A stretch of 64,000 nt of DNA from positions 1,192,501 through 1,256,500 of the forward strand of contig NZ_CP149571.1 of assembly GCF_037890695.1 (NCBI RefSeq), read 5' to 3'. Below, in pieces: positions 18,059 through 27,484 of this stretch. The translations under genes and the position numbers were made by a program. The stretch is from Aeromonas jandaei (GTDB taxonomy: Bacteria; Pseudomonadota; Gammaproteobacteria; Enterobacterales; Aeromonadaceae). Within the stretch, counting starts at the first letter, position 1. Every line of letters begins with the position of its first letter. The notes under the pieces are model-generated. The model made no database searches. It saw only the letters and a list, made by a program, of their open reading frames with translations, and had not been told where the DNA came from.

Positions 18059-18258
18059 AAGGACAAACACGGTGGCTTGCTGCCGTGTGGAAGAGGGTTG
18101 TAACGGGTTGCTGGCCACTTGTATTGCTGCAACTGGCGCTGACTTCTGATGGGTAGCGAACTTTCGGGAGGTTCGGAGAGGCGCCCGCGACGACCGGATT
18201 CCAATATGGAACATGCTTATTTGCGAGGGGGTGACATGGATATGTCACCCCACTTTTT
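18059..18258 (+). ncRNA. candidate structured small RNA (~200 nt)
   Basis: A good -10 (TAATAT at 18047-18052) in an AT-rich stretch is followed by GC-rich sequence with several local hairpins: CACGG/CCGTG near 18068-18087, TTCCA/TGGAA near 18200, and GTTGCA near the 5' end opposite TGCAAC near 18130. It ends in a strong intrinsic terminator at 18227-18258. There is no convincing ORF on the plus strand: a 61-codon frame at 17964 crosses the promoter and lacks an SD. It does not match any small RNA whose sequence I know. Transcription is inferred. Confidence 0.4.
18227..18258 (+). terminator. strong intrinsic terminator with no upstream CDS
   Basis: The stem GGGGTGACAT / ATGTCACCCC with a GGAT loop is followed by ACTTTTTTTCT. 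The preceding plus-strand gene ended almost 400 nt earlier. Confidence 0.85.
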
Positions 18259-18302
18259 TTCTGGCTGAAGGCGGGGGTTATCCCCTGGTATCAGCGCTTC
18301 AA

Positions 18303-18331
18303 AAAAGAGGGCCGCTGTCGCGGCCCTCTCT
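18303..18331. terminator. terminator of the TRAP transporter operon
   Basis: The stem AGAGGGCCGC / GCGGCCCTCT is flanked by an A-run on the left (T-run on the minus strand), 28 nt beyond the permease stop. Confidence 0.85.
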
Positions 18332-18358
18332 CGTTTCTCATGCCGATGCGGGAATCCA

Positions 18359-20917
18359 TCAGCTTGCGCTGACCACCACACGGCGGCGCTGCAGCCAGAT
18401 GATGGCGCCAAACAGCAGGAAGCCCGGGATCCACATCAGCTCTTTGCGCCAGCGGTCGGTCGGCGCCTTGACGGCCAGGATCTCCTGATCGAACTCCAGC
18501 CCCATGGCGGCGGCCGGGCTGCCGAAGGCGACGCTGTCGATCAGCGTCTTGCCATCCTGCTCATAGAGGGTGAGCCCCAGATTGGCCAGCCGCTCTTCAC
18601 CCGTGGCCCCTTCCGGTACGGGCACCAGCAGGGTGAACTGGCGCGGCTTGCCGACCGCATCCTCTCCCATGACCCGGACGCGCAGGGGACTCTCCGCTTC
18701 CACCTCACCCATGGTCCGGGCCAGCTGGGCAGGCGGTGTCTGGCGATAGGGATCGTGGGCCAGATCCATCCAGAAGCCGGGGCGGAACAGGGTAAAGGCG
18801 ACCAGCAGCAGCAGGATGCTCTCGTACCAGCGGCTCTTCACCAGAAAGTAGCCCTGAGTCGCTGCGGCGAAGATCAGCATGGCAATGGTGGCCACGATGA
18901 AGATCAGCACCCCGTGGGCGAAGTCCACGTTGATGAGCAGCAGGTCGGTATTGAAGATGAAGAGGAATGGCAGCGCTGCGGTGCGCAGGCTGTAGTAAAA
19001 GGCGGTGAGACCAGTACGGATGGGATCCCCTTTTGACACGGCGGCTGCCGCAAAGGAAGCCAGACCCACCGGTGGCGTCACATCCGCCATGATGCCGAAG
19101 TAGAAGACGAACAGATGCACCGCGATGAGCGGCACGATCAGCCCGTTCTGCTGCCCGAGCGTCACCACTACCGGCGCCAGCAGGCTGGAGACCACTATGT
19201 AGTTGGCGGTGGTCGGCAGCCCCATGCCGAGGATCAGGCTGAGCAGGGCGGTCAGCAGCAGCATCAGCAGCAGATTGCCCATGGAGAGCATCTCCACCAG
19301 ATCCGCCAGTACCAGCCCAACGCCGGTCTGGGAGACGGCTCCGACTATGATCCCCGCCGTAGCGGTCGCAATACCGATGCCGATCATGTTGCGAGCACCG
19401 GCAACCAGTCCCTCGCGCAGATCGACCATGCCGTCGTTGAAGGTGCCGTAGTCGTGCTTGCCGTCGCGGCGCAGCCAGTTGAGCAGCGGTCGCTGGGTCA
19501 GCAGGATAATCACCAGCATCACTGTGCCCCAGAAGGCGGAGAGGCCGGGCGAGAGGCGTTCCACCATCAGGCACCACACCAGCACTACCACCGGCAGCAG
19601 GAAGTGAAGGCCGGAGAGCAGCACGGTGCGGGTGTTGGGCAACTCTTCAAGGGGCTTGTCCGGATCTTCCGCCGGCAGGGGATCATTGCTGGCGGCGATC
19701 TTCAGCAGACCCAGATAGGCGATGGCCAGCAGCAGGCCGATACCGGGCAGGGCATAGTCGCCCAGCGCCGGTTTGAGCCAGCCCAAGCCATAGTAGACCG
19801 CCATCGACAGTCCGCTGATGAGGGCCGCGCCAAAGGCAAAACCGGTCAGACGGTGCAGCCAGGGTTTCGGCTGATGGTTGCCGATGGGCTGCATGCCGAG
19901 CTTGAGCGCCTCCAGATGGACGATGTAGAGCAGCGCTATGTAGGAGATGGCCGCAGGCAGAAAGGCGTGCTTGATGATCTCCACATAGGGGATGCCCACG
20001 TATTCCACCATCAGGAAAGCCGCGGCCCCCATCACTGGCGGCATGATCTGGCCGTTGACCGATGAGGCCACTTCAACCGCGCCAGCCTTCTCTTTCGAGA
20101 ACCCCACCCGCTTCATCATGGGAATGGTGAAAGTGCCGGTGGTGACCACGTTGGCGATGGAGGAGCCGGAGATGAGGCCGGTGAGGCCGGAGGCAACTAC
20201 CGCCGCCTTGGCCGGGCCGCCGCGCAGGTGACCCAGCAGGCTGAAGGCGAGCTGGATGAAGTAGTGGCCGGCACCGGCCCGCTCCAGCAAGGCGCCGAAC
20301 AGCACGAACAGGAAGACGAAGCTGGTGGAGACGCCGAGGGCGATGCCAAAAACCCCCTCGGTGGTGATCCACTGGTGGTTGGCAAGCGCAGTGAAGCTCA
20401 CTCCGCGGTGGGCCAGCAGCCCCGGCATCCAGGGGCCCGCCAGACTGTAGGTGAGAAAGACGATGGCGATCACCGCCAGCGCCGGCCCCAACGCACGACG
20501 CGCCGCTTCGAGCAGCAGCGGAATGCCGACACAGGCCGTCACCAGATCGGCGGTGGTGAGGTTGCCCGGTCGCTGGGCCAGTGCCTGATACATCACGAAG
20601 AGGTAGGAGGCCGCGCCAGCCGCGATCAGGGCGAGAGCGATATCGCTAAAGGGCACCCGATCTCGCGGCGAGGTGCGAAACGCCGGAAACACCAGAAATG
20701 CCAGCAGCAGGGCAAAGGTGAGGTGAATGGAGCGGGTTTCGGTGTCATTGAGCACGCCAAAGCCGAGCATGAAGGGGAGCGGCGAGGCGATCCAGAGCTG
20801 GAACAGTGACCAGGCCAGCGCCAGCAGGGTGATGATGCCACCCATGGCACCAGCAGGGAGCCGTGCGCCCACATCCTGGGCGATCAGCTCCTCGGTAGAG
20901 AGTTGTTTGTCTTGCAT
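18359..20917 (-). CDS. TRAP transporter fused permease (DctQM-type, TAXI system)
   Basis: An 852-residue protein with some 17-20 hydrophobic helices. The N-terminal part replaces the small DctQ subunit and the larger part is the DctM domain, with GLISGSSIANVVTTGTFTIP and LILGMGLPTTANYIV as characteristic helical hairpins. A hydrophilic segment near the C-terminus is followed by a last helix. It drives sodium-coupled uptake of an organic anion delivered by the binding protein encoded just upstream. Start 20917 (MQDKQLSTEELIAQD) fits the family but has no clear SD; the frame extends 17 codons further. The gap to the binding-protein gene carries a large hairpin. Confidence 0.9.
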   Translation of the reverse strand: MQDKQLSTEELIAQDVGARLPAGAMGGIITLLALAWSLFQLWIASPLPFMLGFGVLNDTETRSIHLTFALLLAFLVFPAFRTSPRDRVPFSDIALALIAAGAASYLFVMYQALAQRPGNLTTADLVTACVGIPLLLEAARRALGPALAVIAIVFLTYSLAGPWMPGLLAHRGVSFTALANHQWITTEGVFGIALGVSTSFVFLFVLFGALLERAGAGHYFIQLAFSLLGHLRGGPAKAAVVASGLTGLISGSSIANVVTTGTFTIPMMKRVGFSKEKAGAVEVASSVNGQIMPPVMGAAAFLMVEYVGIPYVEIIKHAFLPAAISYIALLYIVHLEALKLGMQPIGNHQPKPWLHRLTGFAFGAALISGLSMAVYYGLGWLKPALGDYALPGIGLLLAIAYLGLLKIAASNDPLPAEDPDKPLEELPNTRTVLLSGLHFLLPVVVLVWCLMVERLSPGLSAFWGTVMLVIILLTQRPLLNWLRRDGKHDYGTFNDGMVDLREGLVAGARNMIGIGIATATAGIIVGAVSQTGVGLVLADLVEMLSMGNLLLMLLLTALLSLILGMGLPTTANYIVVSSLLAPVVVTLGQQNGLIVPLIAVHLFVFYFGIMADVTPPVGLASFAAAAVSKGDPIRTGLTAFYYSLRTAALPFLFIFNTDLLLINVDFAHGVLIFIVATIAMLIFAAATQGYFLVKSRWYESILLLLVAFTLFRPGFWMDLAHDPYRQTPPAQLARTMGEVEAESPLRVRVMGEDAVGKPRQFTLLVPVPEGATGEERLANLGLTLYEQDGKTLIDSVAFGSPAAAMGLEFDQEILAVKAPTDRWRKELMWIPGFLLFGAIIWLQRRRVVVSAS

Positions 20918-20950
20918 AGGGTTAATTTGTGCCCACCAGTACAACAAGAG

Positions 20951-20993
20951 CGACACCCGCCCCCGCAATCAGGGGCGCGGCAGACGGGTGTCG
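20951..20993 (-). promoter_or_regulatory. intercistronic hairpin between TRAP binding protein and permease
   Basis: CGACACCCG / CGGGTGTCG encloses a second stem CCGCCCC / GGGGCGCGG, with no T-run after it. Stable stem-loops of this kind after binding-protein genes usually protect the upstream message, giving more binding protein than permease. Confidence 0.5.
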
Positions 20994-21024
20994 GTGAGAG
21001 TGACAGCGGCCCGGGGGCCCGCGC

Positions 21025-21996
21025 TTAGATCCAGCCGCGCTCTTTGTAGTAGCGGGCGGCCCCTTCATGGAGCGGAGCGGAGAGCCCCACCTTGATCATG
21101 TCGGCCTCTTGGAGGTCGGCGAAGGCCGGGTGCAGGCGCTTGAAGCGATCCAGATTGTCGAACACCGACTTCACCAGCTGATAAACCACTTCGGGGTCGG
21201 TCTTGGCGCTGGTGGAGAGTACCGCCTTGCCGCCGATGGAGGGGGTCGGCTGGTCACTGCCCTTGTAGATGCCACCCGGAATTTCAGCCTTGGTGTAGTA
21301 GCTCTTCTCGGCCAGCAGCTTGTCGATCTCGGCGCCGGTGACCGGCACCAGTACGGCGTCAGTGGTGGTGGAGGCTTCCTGAATGGCGCCATTGGGGTGG
21401 CCGACGAAGTAGCTCATGGCGTCGATGTTGTTGTCACCGAGGGCGGAGGCCTGTTCGGCCGGTTTCAGCTCGGATACCAGACTGAAGTCGCCCTTCTGCC
21501 AGCCCTTGACCGCCATGATCTCTTCCATGGTGTCGCGCTGGCCTGAGCCCGGGTTGCCGATATTGACCCGCTTGCCCTTGAGATCATCGAAGCCGGCGAC
21601 CTTGGCGTCCTTGCGGGCCAGAATGGTGAACACCTCGCTCTGCAGGGAGAAGACGGCGCGCATGTCATCCATGGCTCCTTCCGCCTGGAAGGGGGGCAGC
21701 CCTTTCATTGCCTTGAACTGGTGATCGGATTGCATGATGCCGAAGTTGAACTCGCCGCTGCGGATGCCGTTGACGTTGGCTACACCGCCGCCGCTGGCCG
21801 GGGCATTGCACTTGATCTGGTGATCGGACGCGCCGCGATTGAGGAAGCGGCAGATCGACTGGCCCGCCACGTAGTAGACGCCGGTCTGGCCGCCGGTGCC
21901 TATGGTCACGAAGCGCTCCTGCGCCTGTACCGGGCCACCAAACGACACGCCGACCAGAGCAGCCGACAGGGCGCATGCCAGGGATAATCCTTTCAT
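21025..21996 (-). CDS. TAXI family TRAP transporter solute-binding protein
   Basis: A 323-residue periplasmic protein with a Sec signal peptide (MKGLSLACALSAALVGVSFG, then GPVQAQ). The mature start FVTIGTGGQTGVYYVAGQSICRFLN is the signature of TAXI (TRAP-associated extracytoplasmic immunogenic) receptors. Later blocks SGEFNFGIMQSD, LKGKRVNIGNPGSGQRDTMEE and AMSYFVGHPNGAIQE are also typical. It binds the substrate (in characterised members glutamate or other carboxylates; here unknown) for the permease downstream. ATG 21996 has AAGGA 8 nt upstream; two more ATGs at 22005 and 22014 in frame are less well placed. It is the first gene of the operon. Confidence 0.9.
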   Translation of the reverse strand: MKGLSLACALSAALVGVSFGGPVQAQERFVTIGTGGQTGVYYVAGQSICRFLNRGASDHQIKCNAPASGGGVANVNGIRSGEFNFGIMQSDHQFKAMKGLPPFQAEGAMDDMRAVFSLQSEVFTILARKDAKVAGFDDLKGKRVNIGNPGSGQRDTMEEIMAVKGWQKGDFSLVSELKPAEQASALGDNNIDAMSYFVGHPNGAIQEASTTTDAVLVPVTGAEIDKLLAEKSYYTKAEIPGGIYKGSDQPTPSIGGKAVLSTSAKTDPEVVYQLVKSVFDNLDRFKRLHPAFADLQEADMIKVGLSAPLHEGAARYYKERGWI

Positions 21997-22014
21997 GTTT
22001 TCCATCCTTTTCAT

Positions 22015-22403
22015 TGAGTTATCTCACCCGTTCCACGAGTGAATTTATGGCGAGCCTGCGGCGTGAGCCGGGCTGGCCGATAGGGCCTCGTACGAGGAAA
22101 AGGTCGGGCTGTTACCCCCTCCCAAAAAAGCCACCATCATCCTGCGGTGAGATAACCGGCGTCCTGCCGGCAGAAGATAATTTGGCCCCTGAGGGGCCAA
22201 AGAAAAAGTTGTAACGGCTTCGATTAAGCACATCTCGCCAACAACAATCAAACAAAAGGGCAAAAAAGCAGCGTTTAATATCGAAAAGTTTGATGCCGAT
22301 CATTAATTTGTTGATCGAGGATTAATTGTGCGGGAGGCGGGTGGGGAGTTGCGGAAGGTTTCTTTTGTAGCCCTTGCGTGGCAAGGGCTAGCGTCATATG
22401 AGA
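22015..22403. other. intergenic region with two perfect inverted repeats
   Basis: A non-coding stretch of about 390 bp between the TAXI gene and the peptidase gene. It holds TTTGGCCCC / GGGGCCAAA (22181-22201) and CGATCA, 9 nt, TGATCG (22297-22317). Both are upstream of the TAXI gene and could be operators. A small hairpin AGCCCTTGC / GCAAGGGCT near 22371-22391 lies just beyond the peptidase stop and could end that transcript. No gene is seen. Confidence 0.45.
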
Positions 22404-24557
22404 TCAGTTTGCCGGGGTGGCCAGATCCAGGATAAAGGCGTACTCCAGCGCGATATCTTCGTAGGCTTTGAAGCGGCCAGACTTGCCACCATGGCCGGCG
22501 TCCATGTCGGTGTTCAGTAACAACTTGTTATCATCCGTCTTCAGCTCGCGCAGCTTGGCGACCCACTTGGCGGGCTCCCAATACTGCACCTGGGAGTCGT
22601 GCAGCCCGGTGGTAACCAGCAGGTTGGGGTAGGCTTGCGCCTTGACCTGATCGTAGGGGCTGTAGCTCTTCATGTAGTCGTAGTAGCGCTTCTGGTTCGG
22701 GTTGCCCCACTCGTCATACTCCCCGGTGGTGAGGGGAATCGACTCGTCCAGCATGGTGGTGACCACATCGACGAAGGGCACTTGTGCCACCACGCCGCGA
22801 TAGAGTTCGGGTGCCTGATTGATGACGGCGCCCATCAGCAGACCGCCGGCGCTGCCGCCCATGGCGTAGACCTGATCCCTGGCACCGTAGCCTTGCTCGA
22901 CCAGTGCCTTGGTGACATCGATGAAGTCATTGAAGGTGTTCTGTTTTTTCAGCAGTTTGCCATCTTCGTACCAGGGGCGACCCAGCTCCTCACCACCGCG
23001 GATATGGGCGATGGCGTAGACGAAGCCGCGATCGAGCAGGCTCAGGCGCGAACTGCTGAAGTCGGGATCCATGCTGGCGCCGTAGGAGCCGTAGCCATAG
23101 ACCAGCAGCGGATTCTTGGCCGAATCGGCGAGACCTTTCTTGAACTTGTCCTTGCGATAGACCAGCGATACCGGCACCGATACGCCGTCGCGGGCGGTGA
23201 CCCAGAGCCGTTCGCTGGCATATTGATCAGCCTTGAAGCCCGCCACCGGCTGTTGCTTGAGCAGGGTGCGCTGGCCGGTCGCCATGTCCAGCTCATAGGT
23301 GGAGGAGGGGGTGGTCATGGAGGAGTAGCCATAGCGCAGGGCGCTGGTATCCGGCTCCGGGTTGTAGGCGAGCCAGGTGACGTAGGCAGGGTCGTCGAAG
23401 GCGATCTCCTTCTGCTCACCGCTCTGCCAGTTGACCTGACGCAAGCGGGTCAGCCCCTTGCTGCGCTCTTCCAGCACCAGCCAATCCTTGAACAGGGCAT
23501 AGCTCTCCAGCAGCACGTCCGGATTGGGGGCAATCACCGGCTTCCAGCGATCGACCGGGCTCTCCTTGGTTTCGTAGAGGCCGAAGTTCTTGCCGTCCTT
23601 GTTGGAGCGCACATAGAAGCGGCCGCGGTAGTGATCCAGGCTGTATTCGTGATCCACCTTGCGCGGCAGGAACAGACGGGGCGAGTGCTCCGGCAGGTTG
23701 GCATCGATCAGTCGCGCTTCGCCGGTGGTAGTGCTGGAGAGGGCGATGACGATGAAATCTTCCGAGGTGGTGGCGTAGAGGCTGACGTAGAAGGAGTCAT
23801 CCTTCTCCTCGTAAACCAGCTTGTCCGTGGCCGGATCCGTACCGAGCGTGTGGCGGTAGACCTGATAGGGGAGCAGGGTCTGCGGGTGCTTGCGCACATA
23901 GAAGACGGTCTTGTTGTCGTTGGCCCACACCAGATTGCCGGAGGTGTTCTCCAGCGTGTCGGCGGCCCACTTGCCGCTCTCCAGATCGAGGAACTGGATC
24001 TTGTATTGGCGGCGGGAGAGATAATCCTCCGCCACCGCCAGCCAGCGGTTGTTGCGACTCACCTCAAGGGCGCCGAGGGCATAGAACTCGTGCCCCTCGG
24101 CCCGCAGGTTGCTGTCGAGGAGCAGGCTCGCCTGCTCCTCTCCCAGCCTGGTGCGGGAGTAGATGGCGTACTCCTTGCCCGGTTCATAGCGGGTCTGGTA
24201 GCGGTAGCCATTCTTCACATAGGGAACCGACTCATCCTGCTGGGGGATGCGGGCCACCATCTCCTTGTAGAGTTGCTCGCGCAGCGGCTTGGTGGGCTTG
24301 AGCATGGCTTCGGTGTAGGCGTTCTCGGCCTCGAGGTATTGCAGCACTTCCGGCGCCTGACGCTGATCGTCGCGCAGCCAGTAGTAGTTGTCGATCCGGG
24401 TGTCCCCGTGCTTTTTCAGTGTGCGGGGATGTTTGGCGGCCACGGGCGGCTGGATTGAGGTGTCAGGTGTCGTCATGGCAGGCTCTTCATTGGCATAAGT
24501 AGGGGGGAGAACTGTCAGAAAGGCTAGCAGCAGAACTCCTCGGGAAAAGGTAAACAT
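22404..24557 (-). CDS. exported S9 family serine peptidase, oligopeptidase B type (PtrB-like)
   Basis: A 717-residue protein with a probable signal peptide ([20 protein letters not shown], then YANEEP) and a prolyl-oligopeptidase N-terminal beta-propeller (about 40-450) starting [21 protein letters not shown]. The alpha/beta-hydrolase domain has the nucleophile in [12 protein letters not shown] (Ser about 569), Asp in [13 protein letters not shown] (about 654) and His in [10 protein letters not shown] (about 689). These features fit oligopeptidase B, which cuts peptides after Arg/Lys. A signal peptide is unusual for E. coli PtrB but common in related bacteria. AAGGATGCGAC precedes the ATG. 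It appears monocistronic. Confidence 0.88.
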   Translation of the reverse strand: MFTFSRGVLLLAFLTVLPPTYANEEPAMTTPDTSIQPPVAAKHPRTLKKHGDTRIDNYYWLRDDQRQAPEVLQYLEAENAYTEAMLKPTKPLREQLYKEMVARIPQQDESVPYVKNGYRYQTRYEPGKEYAIYSRTRLGEEQASLLLDSNLRAEGHEFYALGALEVSRNNRWLAVAEDYLSRRQYKIQFLDLESGKWAADTLENTSGNLVWANDNKTVFYVRKHPQTLLPYQVYRHTLGTDPATDKLVYEEKDDSFYVSLYATTSEDFIVIALSSTTTGEARLIDANLPEHSPRLFLPRKVDHEYSLDHYRGRFYVRSNKDGKNFGLYETKESPVDRWKPVIAPNPDVLLESYALFKDWLVLEERSKGLTRLRQVNWQSGEQKEIAFDDPAYVTWLAYNPEPDTSALRYGYSSMTTPSSTYELDMATGQRTLLKQQPVAGFKADQYASERLWVTARDGVSVPVSLVYRKDKFKKGLADSAKNPLLVYGYGSYGASMDPDFSSSRLSLLDRGFVYAIAHIRGGEELGRPWYEDGKLLKKQNTFNDFIDVTKALVEQGYGARDQVYAMGGSAGGLLMGAVINQAPELYRGVVAQVPFVDVVTTMLDESIPLTTGEYDEWGNPNQKRYYDYMKSYSPYDQVKAQAYPNLLVTTGLHDSQVQYWEPAKWVAKLRELKTDDNKLLLNTDMDAGHGGKSGRFKAYEDIALEYAFILDLATPAN

Positions 24558-24680
24558 GTCGCATCCTTGGCGCTGGAAAGGGTTGGCAGACCTGAGCATC
24601 GGCTCCATGAATTGGGGTTAAATCTGCCCCTTGTTGCCGATTGTTGCAAGCAATCCCTTGTTATTGAAGGAAAAGCAAAC

Positions 24681-24711
24681 AAAAAAGGCCGCCATCTCGC
24701 GATAGCGGCCC
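24681..24711 (-). terminator. intrinsic terminator of the DUF411 gene
   Basis: On the minus strand GGCCGC / GCGGCC is followed by TTTTTTGTTTGC. It is about 80 nt after the DUF411 stop and upstream of the peptidase gene. Confidence 0.75.
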
Positions 24712-24791
24712 CTTCTCTGGCCATGAGCGACAAGAGTCCGCTCAGGTGTGCCTCACATGATAGTGGAGTGCCGGTTCATGGCCAGTTGTCG

Positions 24792-25223
24792 TCAGCCGGG
24801 GTAGCGCGACCAGCTGCTGGTCGTGCCCTCGTTGCTGATGCTCAATACCTCGTAGGGCTGGCCGGGAATATCCATGCCCGGCGCACTCTGGGGCATGCCC
24901 GGAATGGTCAGACCGCGGATGGCAGGCCGCTCCTTGAGGAGTTTCTTCACGTCGGCGGCCGGTACATGCCCCTCGATCACATAGCCATTTACGATGCCGG
25001 TATGGCAAGAGGCCAGTTCCGGCGCAATACCGTATTGCTGTTTCACCGCGCCGAGCTGCTCGGTTTCGATGACTTCCAGTTCGAAGCCATTCTGCTCCAT
25101 GTGTTCGTTCCAGCTTTGGCAGCAGCCACAATATTTGGATTTGTAGACGGTCATCTTCTCGGCCGCGAGGGCTGAAAAGCTGACGGTACCGGCCAGCATG
25201 GCCAGTAACAGGGGTTTGTACAT
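24792..25223 (-). CDS. DUF411 periplasmic metal-binding protein
   Basis: A 143-residue exported protein: signal peptide MYKPLLLAMLAGTVSFSALA, then the DUF411 motif VYKSKYCGCCQSWNEHMEQ with CxCC. The second conserved block is ASCHTGIVNGYVIEGHVPAADV, followed by GLTIPGMPQSAPGMD. The CGCC and CHT-region residues are typical metal (copper) ligands; DUF411 proteins often sit with copper-resistance genes. It follows a short hypothetical gene on the same strand by 45 nt and probably shares its transcript. The physiological role is inferred. Confidence 0.82.
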   Translation of the reverse strand: MYKPLLLAMLAGTVSFSALAAEKMTVYKSKYCGCCQSWNEHMEQNGFELEVIETEQLGAVKQQYGIAPELASCHTGIVNGYVIEGHVPAADVKKLLKERPAIRGLTIPGMPQSAPGMDIPGQPYEVLSISNEGTTSSWSRYPG

Positions 25224-25268
25224 AACTCACCTCAGATGAAAGAAAAGATGCTCGATACGGGATGACTT

Positions 25269-25592
25269 TCAGGCCTGAGTGCGAGGGGGGCGGTCGAGCC
25301 GCTCCAGCGGCGCTTCCGGCATATAGAGAGAGGGGGAGGAGAAGTCGGGACTATCCGGTTCCAACACCGCCACCGTCAGGCTGTCGCTGGCCAGCAGTGT
25401 CATCGAGAGCGCCGTGGTGAAACTGCCGCAGGGCATCGCTTTTTCCAGCGAACGTTCGCTCTGGCTGCAGTGGGTGGTCAGAGTACAGAGATCGGTTGCG
25501 GCCCGGCTGCCAAACGACATCAACACCAGCACCAGACTCCACAGGGGGAGCCAGCGACGGGCGTGAGCGAGTTGGCGACGGGTGAGAACCAT
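25269..25592 (-). CDS. hypothetical small protein upstream of the DUF411 gene (DUF2946-like?)
   Basis: A 107-residue frame with an N-terminal hydrophobic helix (RRWLPLWSLVLVLMSFGSRAA), then a short cysteine-containing part (DLCTLTTHCSQSE) and a tail ending PLERLDRPPRTQA. The layout (single helix, exported tail, ending in RPPR) recalls the DUF2946 proteins found near copper genes, but I cannot confirm the family. The frame is open ten codons further to 25622, where it meets a terminator; ATG 25592 is chosen. Its place 45 nt before the DUF411 gene suggests a joint metal-related role. Confidence 0.55.
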   Translation of the reverse strand: MVLTRRQLAHARRWLPLWSLVLVLMSFGSRAATDLCTLTTHCSQSERSLEKAMPCGSFTTALSMTLLASDSLTVAVLEPDSPDFSSPSLYMPEAPLERLDRPPRTQA

Positions 25593-25613
25593 GGAATGAC
25601 TCGAAAATAACAA

Positions 25614-25638
25614 GGGGCACATGGTAACCCTGTGCCCC
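25614..25638 (-). terminator. intrinsic terminator downstream of the SDR gene
   Basis: GGGGCACA / TGTGCCCC reads on the minus strand into TTGTTATTTT. A second perfect hairpin, GGGGAGGG / CCCTCCCC at 25640-25660, precedes it, so two stem-loops lie in tandem after the SDR stop. Confidence 0.75.
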
Positions 25639-25680
25639 CGGGGAGGGTCAAGCCCTCCCCATAGTCCCCGTCAGCGCAGA

Positions 25681-26403
25681 TTAAGGTTGCTGACGGGTGG
25701 CCGCCAGCACGATCTCGCGCACGCAGACGTTGGCTGGCTGGTTCCAGGCGTAGAGCACGGCATCGGCGATCACTTCCGGCGCAATGACGCCACCCATCTG
25801 ATCTTTCCAGTCGTGATAACCGGCCTTGATGCTTTCGTCAGTGGTGTGGCTGAGCAGCTCGGTCTCGACTGCGCCCGGAGCTATGGTCACCATCCGCACG
25901 CCGACATCGGCCACCTCTTCGCGGATGTTCTCGGTCAGGGCGTGGACGGCGAACTTGGTGGCGCAGTAGGCGGCATGGTTCGGGAAGGTCTTGCGACCGG
26001 CGATGGAACTGATGTTGATGATGGTGCCACTGCGGCGCTCCTTCATCCCGGCCAGTACCGCATGGACGCCGTTCAGCACCCCCATCACGTTGATGTTGAG
26101 CATCTGCTGCCACTCGGCCGGATCCTGCACGTCAGCCTGACCCAGCAGCATGACGCCGGCGTTGTTGACCATGCAGCCGACCGGGCCAAATTTGGCTTCC
26201 GCCTGCTGGACAGCGGCCTTCATGGCGGCGGTGTCGGTCACATCGACCCCGATGCAGAGGGTATTGGGCAGACCGAGTGCCTGCATCGGCTCGACCCGGC
26301 GGGCCAGCAACAGCAGGGGATGGCCAGCGGCAGAGAATGCGCGGGCGATGGCGGCACCGATCCCGGCAGAGGCCCCGGTGATAACGACGAGAGCTTTGGA
26401 CAT
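25681..26403 (-). CDS. short-chain dehydrogenase/reductase (YdfG-like SDR)
   Basis: A 240-residue classical SDR. The nucleotide-binding motif TGASAGIG lies at about residues 8-15, NNAGVM at about 83-88, catalytic Ser in NISSIAGRK (about 133-140) and YCATK (about 145-149). It is an NAD(P)-dependent oxidoreductase of small hydroxy compounds. Similar proteins are YdfG-type 3-hydroxy acid/serine dehydrogenases, but the substrate is open. AAGGAAAAAATC precedes ATG 26403. A divergent LysR gene starts about 140 nt away and probably regulates it. Confidence 0.87.
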   Translation of the reverse strand: MSKALVVITGASAGIGAAIARAFSAAGHPLLLLARRVEPMQALGLPNTLCIGVDVTDTAAMKAAVQQAEAKFGPVGCMVNNAGVMLLGQADVQDPAEWQQMLNINVMGVLNGVHAVLAGMKERRSGTIINISSIAGRKTFPNHAAYCATKFAVHALTENIREEVADVGVRMVTIAPGAVETELLSHTTDESIKAGYHDWKDQMGGVIAPEVIADAVLYAWNQPANVCVREIVLAATRQQP

Positions 26404-26546
26404 GATTTTTTCCTTCAGATTCGATAGTCGGTTTGAGCCAACAAGCTGCTGGCCAGCGCGGAACAGGGTCACTATAGTCACTGCATCTATAAGTGATAAA
26501 TATTGTTTTCCGCTGGTTATCATCTGAAAAAACTATGGTTGGGTTT

Positions 26547-27389
26547 ATGCTGGATTTGCGACTGCTGCGTTTCTTCATCGCCATCTATGAAGAGAAGAAC
26601 ATCACGGCGGCGGCCGAACGCTGCCATGTCAGCCAGCCTTCTCTCTCGGCTGGGCTGCGCCAGTTGGAAGAGGCGCTCGGTGACAGCCTCTTCATCCGCG
26701 GCAAGAAGGGGGTGGAGGCGCGCGATCCTGCCCACTATCTCTATCCCCATGCGGTCAAGCTGGTGGAGGAGGCGCGTCGTCTGCCGGAGTTGTTTCGCCA
26801 GAAAGCGACGCGTGCGAGGCTCAATATCGCCATCATGCCCGACCTGAGCCGGCGTCGGGTGGCGGGGTTGCTGCAACGGGTACAGACGGTACTGCCCGAG
26901 CTGGATCTCACTCTCTCCGATTACGGCACGCCAGCCGACTGTCGGCTGACGCTGGACGCTCTGCGCCGGGAGGACGAGATCTTTCTGCCGCTCTGGGAGG
27001 AGGATTACGTGCTCTGCGTGCCGGTCGACCATCCCCTGGCCTGCCGCGAGAAAATCGAGCTGGCCGAGCTGCAACATTATGATTTTATTGAGTGCCCACC
27101 CTGTGAAGCTCATCAACAGACCATAGGCCTGCTGGCCTGTGACCGGCTTACCCTCAATCTGGTGGCCAAGGCCGAGAGCAAGGGGTTGGTGATGGCGCTG
27201 GTGCTGGCCGGGGTCGGCATCAGCTTTCTGCCGGACGGGCTGGTGGAGGATGAGGCGGGGCTCTGTACCTTGCCGGTGAGCGGGCCACGGATGTTTCGCC
27301 GGATCGGGCTTTGTTACCCCGCTCATCAGACCCTCAATCCGGCGCTGCGGGAGCTGATCCCCGAGTTGGCAGGCCACGGTGCTTCCTGA
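26547..27389 (+). CDS. LysR-family regulator divergent from the SDR gene
   Basis: A 280-residue LTTR with HTH ITAAAERCHVSQPSLSAGLR at about residues 17-36 and the effector domain after about residue 90. The form (MLDLRLLRFFIAIYEEKNIT) is close to the CynR/OxyR-like group. Start choice is uncertain: ATG 26547 gives the classical N-terminus, ATG 26535 adds four residues, and neither has a good SD. It shares a promoter region with the SDR gene at 26403 and is probably its regulator. Confidence 0.85.
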   Translation: MLDLRLLRFFIAIYEEKNITAAAERCHVSQPSLSAGLRQLEEALGDSLFIRGKKGVEARDPAHYLYPHAVKLVEEARRLPELFRQKATRARLNIAIMPDLSRRRVAGLLQRVQTVLPELDLTLSDYGTPADCRLTLDALRREDEIFLPLWEEDYVLCVPVDHPLACREKIELAELQHYDFIECPPCEAHQQTIGLLACDRLTLNLVAKAESKGLVMALVLAGVGISFLPDGLVEDEAGLCTLPVSGPRMFRRIGLCYPAHQTLNPALRELIPELAGHGAS

Positions 27390-27484
27390 TAAGGTCGCTT
27401 TCCTGTGCATCTTTACGATACGTCTGTCACACCCCTTTTCTCTTTTATCGCGCCAGCTCTGGCGCTTGTTCGGGTGATGTTGTC

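Noticed and set aside
17964..18149. 61-codon plus-strand ORF in the 18-kb intergenic region
   Set aside because: No SD, overlaps the AT-rich promoter-like stretch and the hairpins of the RNA candidate.
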